Source: an uncultured bacterium (lineage in GTDB: Bacteria > Cyanobacteriota > Vampirovibrionia > Gastranaerophilales > Gastranaerophilaceae). From it: DNA of 11,496 bases. Shown here one piece after another: positions 7,233 through 11,496 of this stretch. Position 1 is the stretch's first letter; every line of letters starts with the position of its first letter. The notes beneath the pieces were generated by a model. It made no database searches and was not told the origin of the DNA. It saw only the letters and a program-made list of their open reading frames with translations. Both the position numbers and the translations under genes were made by a program. The DNA lies in contig USEW01000047.1 in assembly GCA_900553845.1 (NCBI GenBank), positions 1-11,496 of the forward strand. The letters are read 5' to 3'.

Positions 7233-8621
7233 ATGAAAGTTATAGGGACACATGTAGCTTTTGAAAATAATTATTTAAAATTTGATAAAGTTAAAAAAAC
7301 ACATGATTATGTTATAAATACAAACGATACAAATGAAGTTGATAAAAAGACACCTTTTGACACAAAATTTTCACAATCATATTTAATACAAAGAAATTTA
7401 TTATCATTAAAAAAATATCCGTTCAAAAACGGACGAATTAGTTTTGGCAAACCTGTAACTTTGCCTATACCAGAAGATGTTGAATATTTGATGCGGTTAC
7501 ATTATATTAGTTTTGACCAAGCTTTATCGCTTTTTAATAAATTAAAACATGCAAAGTATACAGATACTTCAGAGAGGTATGAAGAAGATAAATCTACAAG
7601 AGAGACCGAAAGGCGTGAAAATAAGGCAATAAGAGCAAAGAATTTTAGTTTTTTAGATTGTATTGATTATGATAAATATTTCAACCTATGTAAAGATTTT
7701 GTCGAAAATTATATAAAATTAACTGGTTTTCCAAATTTAAAAGAATGCTCACAAAAAATTGAAGATGAATTTAAAAGAACAATTGGTGTAGCTGAAAAGA
7801 ATACAAATAAAATGTTTAAATATTACGATCCTAATGCTGCAGATGTTATTATGTATGGTTACGATGGTGCGTGTTCAGTTGGCTTAGCTCATGCATGGCC
7901 AGGGAGTGATTTAGATAAAGCTTTTGTAATAATTAAAGGTTCTTCTAATTATAAATTAAGTGATGAAGATGTAATTAATGAATATCGTGGGCAATTGTGG
8001 GAAAATATGGACACCCGAATTTTAAGTGTAAATCATTATGCTGCATTTCCTAATGTTTATACAAAAAAACAAGTTCTGGCGATGATAAGTATCTTAGATC
8101 GGTATACAGAAAAGTTAGGATATGACGAAGATAAAGCAAGTTATGCAATTGAGAATATAGAAGATCCGATTGAACGAGCCCAATTTAATCTTGAACTATC
8201 AAAAATACTTCCCGTCTATCTTAAAGAAGATGCTAAAAACTTTGCTTATCTTATTGAACCTATTCGAGAATGCACTAGAACATATCGTATTGCCGCTGAA
8301 AAAGATGATAAGGAAATATTAAATAGATTTTATTCTTCAAAATTTTATCAAATGTCAAATATGGCAGGGTTACGATATTATATGAAGAAATATAAAAACG
8401 GATCTTCAGACGAATTAAAACCAAAATTAAAAGCTCGTGAAAAGGTAGAAAAACATTTTAAATTTTGGGAAAGCAACTTCCAATATTATTTTATTAAAAA
8501 TGTAATCAAAAATATGTGTGATGATGGTGAACAGGATATATATTTTCAATGCCCAGATGGCTCTCGAGCATTGAAGATGAATGATATGGTAGCAGGAAAA
8601 ATTCCAGCTGAAATGTCCTAA
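7233..8621 (+). CDS. Uncharacterised protein with putative Pol-beta-type nucleotidyltransferase motif
   Basis: I do not recognise a named family. The visible clue is at residues 206-236: strand-like IMYGYDG, then ACSVGLA, then GSDLDKAFVII. This resembles the nucleotidyltransferase core, a Gly-rich turn followed by Asp-x-Asp at the start of a strand. Candidate metal ligands are Asp226, Asp228 and, on a later strand, Asp260 (NMDTRIL). The normal Gly-Ser after strand 1 reads Gly-Ala (212-213), so the match is imperfect. The N-terminal 75 residues look disordered and contain RISFGKP (68-74). Residues 110-136 are highly charged and probably helical. The C-terminal half (about 275-430) is alpha-helical, as in many nucleotidyltransferases with helical substrate domains. 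There is no signal peptide or membrane segment. AAGAGGA (7217-7223) lies nine bases before ATG. It is followed 44 bases later by a PHP phosphoesterase gene, probably in the same transcript. Substrate and role are unknown. Confidence 0.6.
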   Translation: MKVIGTHVAFENNYLKFDKVKKTHDYVINTNDTNEVDKKTPFDTKFSQSYLIQRNLLSLKKYPFKNGRISFGKPVTLPIPEDVEYLMRLHYISFDQALSLFNKLKHAKYTDTSERYEEDKSTRETERRENKAIRAKNFSFLDCIDYDKYFNLCKDFVENYIKLTGFPNLKECSQKIEDEFKRTIGVAEKNTNKMFKYYDPNAADVIMYGYDGACSVGLAHAWPGSDLDKAFVIIKGSSNYKLSDEDVINEYRGQLWENMDTRILSVNHYAAFPNVYTKKQVLAMISILDRYTEKLGYDEDKASYAIENIEDPIERAQFNLELSKILPVYLKEDAKNFAYLIEPIRECTRTYRIAAEKDDKEILNRFYSSKFYQMSNMAGLRYYMKKYKNGSSDELKPKLKAREKVEKHFKFWESNFQYYFIKNVIKNMCDDGEQDIYFQCPDGSRALKMNDMVAGKIPAEMS

Positions 8622-8657
8622 ATATTAACTATCATATAATTGATGACTAAAATTTTT

Positions 8658-8661
8658 GAGG
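8658..8661 (+). promoter_or_regulatory. Ribosome-binding site that favours the second Met of the PHP gene
   Basis: GAGG at 8658-8661 is four bases from the first ATG (8666) but seven from the ATG that follows at 8669. The second Met is the better-spaced start; the difference is one residue. Confidence 0.5.
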
Positions 8662-8665
8662 CTAT

Positions 8666-10012
8666 ATGATGCATCTTAATAATATACCTAATTTTAACAA
8701 CAGCTTTAGAACATCAATATCTTTTAGGTCAAAAAACAATAAAACAACAGATGATATAAATGGCAAAAAAGACAAGACGAAAAAAGCTATAATAAGTTCC
8801 ACCGCAGTTGCTGTTCCTGTTGTGACACTTGGTGTTGTTTTGGGTATTAAGTGTTTTAAAACGAAAAATGTTTATGATGATTTGCCTTGTGTTATGAAGA
8901 AAAAGGAATTTTTATCAACTTTAAAAACTAAAAAAAGAGAAAATTACGAAAAAACTTATCAAAATACACAAAACGGTATTTTTCAACTTGATTTGCACTC
9001 GCATTCAAATCATTCAGACGGGTATGGAAAAGTTGAGGATATTTTAAACCAAGCTTGCGAATATGGGAATAAAATTTATAATCAAACCGGTAACAAATTT
9101 ATATTTGCACTAACGGACCATGATTCTGTTGAAGGTGTTGCTGAAGCTTTGAAAATAATAAGGAAAGAACCTGAAAAATACAAAAATATAAAGTTTGTAC
9201 CTGGTGTTGAGTTAAGTTTTAATATACTTGATAAAGATAATAAAATTAAATCAGGCGAATTACTTATACATTGTATTAACCCGGATGATGAAAGAATACA
9301 AAGTCTAACCACAAAAATCAAAAATAATCGCAAAATAATGATTGATAGAACTATCGAAGAACTTGGTAGCGGATTTTCCATTAAAGAATTGAAAAAATAT
9401 TTATTGAACGAAAACTATGAAACTTTCGCGTACAATTTGCATTATCGTGTTTATCATTATGCACAGATAAAAAATCGTGTTATCAAAATGGCAAAGGAAA
9501 AAAATTGCCAACCTGACGAATTATTTGACAAGTTAATGCAAGATTATGTTTTTAACTCTGATTTCACACGCAAAGTACAAAAACCTAATGTAACTTATCA
9601 AGGTTTTGATAAATTTTTAAAACAATCTGATTATAAAACGAAAACTCCTATGTTTGATGAGGAAATAGAGAAGAAATGTCAAAAATATTTTCCTAAAATT
9701 GTTGATGGGAAAATTGTGTGTGACTCAGAAAACAGTTTTGAAAAAATTATTGAAACATTAAAGGACTATAAAGATATTGTGATTGGATTTGCCCATCCTT
9801 ACTATTTTGCAAAGGATTTAGCTGATCCAAAGGAAACATTAACATATATGGTTAAAAATTCAAAAGGGTTAATAAAAACAACCGAAAAATTTCATATGGC
9901 TTATCAAAATAAAATCGAGAAAAATAAAATTGAAGAATACAATAAAATACTTGATGATTTAAATTTAATCCCTTTGGGGGGGTATGATAATCATGATTCT
10001 AATTTTGTATAA
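8666..10012 (+). CDS. Membrane-anchored PHP-domain phosphoesterase
   Basis: PHP-domain enzymes are multi-metal phosphoesterases acting on nucleotides, RNA ends or sugar phosphates. A basic N-terminus with SISFRSK (17-23) precedes one hydrophobic helix (about 41-61), which suggests a membrane anchor. The PHP domain starts at about residue 104 and has all the usual ligand motifs: DLHSHSNHSDG (109-119), LTDHD (149-153), PGVE (179-182), His202 (LIHC), AHP (His377) and GGYDNH (Asp441, His443). The overall order resembles RNase AM/YciV-type PHP proteins. The stretch between His202 and His377 is longer than in that family and mostly helical. The protein stops five residues after His443, earlier than YciV-type proteins end, and a run of seven G lies inside the GGYDNH codons. 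The gene follows the putative nucleotidyltransferase by 44 bases. The membrane side is unclear: positive charges flank both sides of the helix, so a cytoplasmic or surface-facing domain are both possible. Confidence 0.85.
   Translation: MMHLNNIPNFNNSFRTSISFRSKNNKTTDDINGKKDKTKKAIISSTAVAVPVVTLGVVLGIKCFKTKNVYDDLPCVMKKKEFLSTLKTKKRENYEKTYQNTQNGIFQLDLHSHSNHSDGYGKVEDILNQACEYGNKIYNQTGNKFIFALTDHDSVEGVAEALKIIRKEPEKYKNIKFVPGVELSFNILDKDNKIKSGELLIHCINPDDERIQSLTTKIKNNRKIMIDRTIEELGSGFSIKELKKYLLNENYETFAYNLHYRVYHYAQIKNRVIKMAKEKNCQPDELFDKLMQDYVFNSDFTRKVQKPNVTYQGFDKFLKQSDYKTKTPMFDEEIEKKCQKYFPKIVDGKIVCDSENSFEKIIETLKDYKDIVIGFAHPYYFAKDLADPKETLTYMVKNSKGLIKTTEKFHMAYQNKIEKNKIEEYNKILDDLNLIPLGGYDNHDSNFV
9976..9982 (+). 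repeat. Seven-G homopolymer inside the PHP catalytic motif codons
   Basis: GGGGGGG encodes the end of Leu437 and Gly438-Gly439, just before Asp441 and His443. It stands out in such AT-rich DNA. With six G the frame loses Asp441 and His443 and runs to a TAA a few codons beyond the present stop; with eight G it stops at a TGA two codons later. Confidence 0.9.
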
Positions 10013-10074
10013 ATATAGCTTTTAATTCTTTAAAAAAAATATATTAGCAAATTAGGTCTTATTATATTATTAAT

Positions 10075-10146
10075 CTGGGGCGGAAGGATTCGAACCTCCG
10101 AATGCCTGGACCAAAACCAGGTGCCTTACCACTTGGCGACGCCCCA
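10075..10146 (-). tRNA. trnQ: tRNA-Gln (anticodon UUG)
   Basis: The - strand reads as a 72-base cloverleaf. The acceptor stem is TGGGGCG paired with CGCCCCA, with discriminator G. The D-arm contains AAGTGGTAAGG. The anticodon stem CCTGG/CCAGG encloses loop TTTTGGT, giving anticodon TTG (UUG, Gln). The T-arm GGAGG-TTCGAAT-CCTTCC has the TTCGAAT loop. The U1-A72 pair is typical of bacterial tRNA-Gln. The 3' CCA is not encoded (ATT follows), so CCA must be added after transcription. It is convergent with the PHP gene. Confidence 0.96.
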
Positions 10147-10167
10147 ATATTTAATTTTTACATCTTT

Positions 10168-10197
10168 ATTATATTAAAACCTTAACTTAATTGTCAA
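10168..10197 (-). promoter_or_regulatory. Consensus sigma-70 promoter of tRNA-Gln
   Basis: On the - strand, TTGACA (plus 10192-10197) and TATAAT (plus 10168-10173) are both perfect hexamers, separated by 18 bases. Transcription should begin near 10161, leaving a leader of about 15 bases before the tRNA 5' end. An inverted repeat TTAACTT/AAGTTAA (10182-10188 and 10196-10202) overlaps the -35; in this AT-rich context it may be chance. Confidence 0.85.
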
Positions 10198-10313
10198 GTT
10201 AATTTTTTCTTAATAGTAAAATAGTCAGATTTAATAATAGATTGGCTCATAATAATTTTTTTATTTTCGTAAAGACTATAAATAAATAATTATTTATAAG
10301 GAGACAAATATTT

Positions 10314-11285
10314 ATGGATAGGGCTAATTCAAAACATCCACAATTGATAAAAGATATTTTACTTTTTACTAAAAAATTTAACGAAAATCCATTACCACCA
10401 AATGAAGATTATAAGAATCTACGTGAAGTTATTGATTTTGTTCAAAAATCACAAGAAGGTGATGATTTACCAGATTGTGAAATAAATGATGTTAATCTTC
10501 CAATCGGCTTTGAAAATAATTTACCTGTGCGTATCTTCAAACCACAAGACAGTAATGACAAAATGCTGCCCATAATTATATATCTTCATGGCGGTGGATT
10601 TGTATATGGCTCAAAAGATAGTTATAATAGAACCATTCAAACTATAGTTAACCAAACAGGTTGTGCTTTAATATTTCCAAGTTATAGCCTTTCCCCTGAA
10701 AATAAATTTCCAAATGCGCTAAATGAATGTTATCAAACTTTAAATTATTTTTATGAATATAGCTCAAATTACAACTTAGATAAAAATAAAATTGCAATTG
10801 TAGGCGATTCCTCAGGTGCCAATTTAGCTATTTCAACAAATATAATGAACATTGAAAATAACGGGCCCAAAGTATCTTTCATGGCGCTTATTAATCCAAT
10901 TACAAATCTGCGGCTTAAAGGCAAATCTATGAGAGATTTTAAATATGGTCCATATTTAACTAAAAAAAATATGAAAAAATATGTTATAAGTTATATTTCA
11001 AAAAAAGAAGATGTTTATAATAAATATGTGTCACCATATTATGCTAGTGATGATAACTTGAAAAGATTACCTGACACTTTTATCATTACATCACAAAATG
11101 ATCCTTTAAGAGATGACGGAGAATTGTTTGCTTCAAAACTTATGAATCTTGGTGTAAATGTTTTATGTGTTAGATATTTAGGTACCATACACTCATTTAT
11201 GACAATTAACGCCTTAAAAGATACATTTGTTTCTAAAGCTGCCATAAACCAATTATGTTGTTTATTAAAAATTAAACTGCAATAA
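10314..11285 (+). CDS. Alpha/beta-hydrolase, HSL-family esterase/lipase
   Basis: This is a cytoplasmic carboxylesterase of the hormone-sensitive-lipase-like family (abhydrolase_3), likely cleaving short-chain acyl esters. The oxyanion-hole motif LHGGGF is at 91-96. The nucleophile elbow GDSSG (164-168) puts the catalytic Ser at 166. The acid is Asp263 in QNDPLRDDG, and the base is His293 in GTIHSF, so the triad is complete. The first 60 residues form the expected helical cap. At 323 residues the length is normal, and there is no signal peptide or lipobox. AAGGAGA (10298-10304) lies nine bases before ATG. No clear promoter is seen, and the gene is divergent from tRNA-Gln. coaX starts 29 bases after the stop with no terminator between, so the two may share a transcript although their functions look unrelated. 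The natural substrate cannot be read from sequence. Confidence 0.92.
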   Translation: MDRANSKHPQLIKDILLFTKKFNENPLPPNEDYKNLREVIDFVQKSQEGDDLPDCEINDVNLPIGFENNLPVRIFKPQDSNDKMLPIIIYLHGGGFVYGSKDSYNRTIQTIVNQTGCALIFPSYSLSPENKFPNALNECYQTLNYFYEYSSNYNLDKNKIAIVGDSSGANLAISTNIMNIENNGPKVSFMALINPITNLRLKGKSMRDFKYGPYLTKKNMKKYVISYISKKEDVYNKYVSPYYASDDNLKRLPDTFIITSQNDPLRDDGELFASKLMNLGVNVLCVRYLGTIHSFMTINALKDTFVSKAAINQLCCLLKIKLQ

Positions 11286-11314
11286 TTATTTTTGTTTTTG
11301 TTAAAATTATAATT

Positions 11315-11496
11315 ATGATTTTAACTATTGATATTGGTAATACGAATATAACATGCGCTTTATTTTATAAAGACAAAATACAATATAAAACGTCTATTGC
11401 TTCAAAAAATGTTGAAAATAATAGTTACTATGTTTTTTTCGACAATATTAATAAAAATTATAAAGTTTCTTATATTTATATAATTTCAGTTGTCAG
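11315..11496 (+). CDS. coaX: Type III pantothenate kinase, N-terminal part (cut by window edge)
   Basis: The open frame runs from ATG at 11315 to the right edge (60 codons plus two bases) without a stop. The N-terminus MILTIDIGNTNITCALF carries the ASKHA phosphate-binding motif D-x-G-N-T/S-N (Asp6, Gly8, Asn9, Thr10, Asn11) typical of CoaX. The last residues, YIISVV, align with the ISSVVP strand of the family. CoaX phosphorylates pantothenate in the first step of coenzyme A synthesis and generally requires a monovalent cation. About 190-200 residues should lie beyond the window. No strong Shine-Dalgarno precedes the ATG, and it lies 29 bases after the hydrolase stop, so it may rely on upstream translation. 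The identification rests on the N-terminal segment only. Other ASKHA kinases are less likely because of the exact N-terminal pattern and spacing. Confidence 0.85.
   Translation, partial: MILTIDIGNTNITCALFYKDKIQYKTSIASKNVENNSYYVFFDNINKNYKVSYIYIISVV

Larger units (their letters stand above)
10013..10313. other. 301-bp intergenic region holding tRNA-Gln and its promoter
   Basis: No protein gene is visible. The region holds tRNA-Gln on the - strand (10075-10146) and its promoter (10168-10197). The part left of the tRNA (10013-10074) has A and T runs but no convincing stem-loop terminator for either direction. The part from 10203 to 10297 is AT-rich; a TATAAA at 10277-10282 could be a -10 for the hydrolase, but I see no matching -35. 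AAGGAGA at 10298-10304 is the hydrolase ribosome site. Confidence 0.7.

Noticed and set aside
9082..9381. A 99-codon open frame on the - strand inside the PHP gene
   Set aside because: It is antisense to conserved PHP motifs, with no ribosome site and no recognisable domain.
10075..10146. tRNA-Gln as an attachment site for an integrated element
   Set aside because: I saw no integrase and no repeated copy of the tRNA 3' end in the window; the surrounding genes look like ordinary chromosome.
10182..10202. TTAACTT/AAGTTAA inverted repeat at the tRNA promoter as an operator
   Set aside because: The arms are seven AT-rich bases with an asymmetric centre and overlap a consensus -35; chance is a sufficient explanation.

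Overview
The window is very AT-rich. All protein genes are on the + strand with ordinary start, stop and ribosome-binding signals, and one tRNA gene lies on the - strand. Low GC, [FeFe]-hydrogenase chemistry, a lone comEC and two lineage-restricted-looking proteins of unknown role suggest an anaerobic, fermentative, host-associated bacterium. My best guess is a gut Vampirovibrionia/Melainabacteria (Gastranaerophilales) or a similarly AT-rich anaerobe. This is an inference from style, not from a marker gene.

Layout. (1) 44-2440: comEC, the DNA-uptake channel, whose reading frame is open to the left edge. (2) 2562-3866: a tandem ferritin-like (diiron-type) protein of unknown role, closed by a strong intrinsic terminator at 3887-3930. 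(3) 3946-7141: a compact three-gene operon behind an extended -10 promoter. It encodes a thioredoxin-fold [2Fe-2S] ferredoxin, a putative sensory (group C, HydS-type) [FeFe] hydrogenase with 2x[4Fe-4S], H domain, FeS domain and PAS domain, and a SpoIIE/PP2C phosphatase with an extra C-terminal domain. (4) 7155-10012: a perfect palindrome overlapping a -35-like element, then a divergent putative nucleotidyltransferase and a membrane-anchored PHP-domain phosphoesterase. (5) 10075-10146: tRNA-Gln(UUG) on the - strand with a consensus promoter. (6) 10314-11285: an HSL-family alpha/beta hydrolase, followed 29 bases later by the start of coaX (type III pantothenate kinase), cut by the right edge.

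How the genes work together. The hydrogenase operon is the clearest functional unit. H2 or redox state is probably read at a modified H-cluster, where the usual proton-relay cysteine is Ala and the L2-motif Met is Gly. The signal would pass through Fe-S clusters and the PAS domain to a separate PP2C phosphatase, which would dephosphorylate a target encoded elsewhere, possibly an anti-sigma antagonist. The nucleotidyltransferase/PHP pair is the least explained part of the window. Its enzymatic logic (one adds a nucleotide, the other cleaves a phosphoester) makes it the best candidate for something undescribed, but the pairing rests on adjacency and motifs only.
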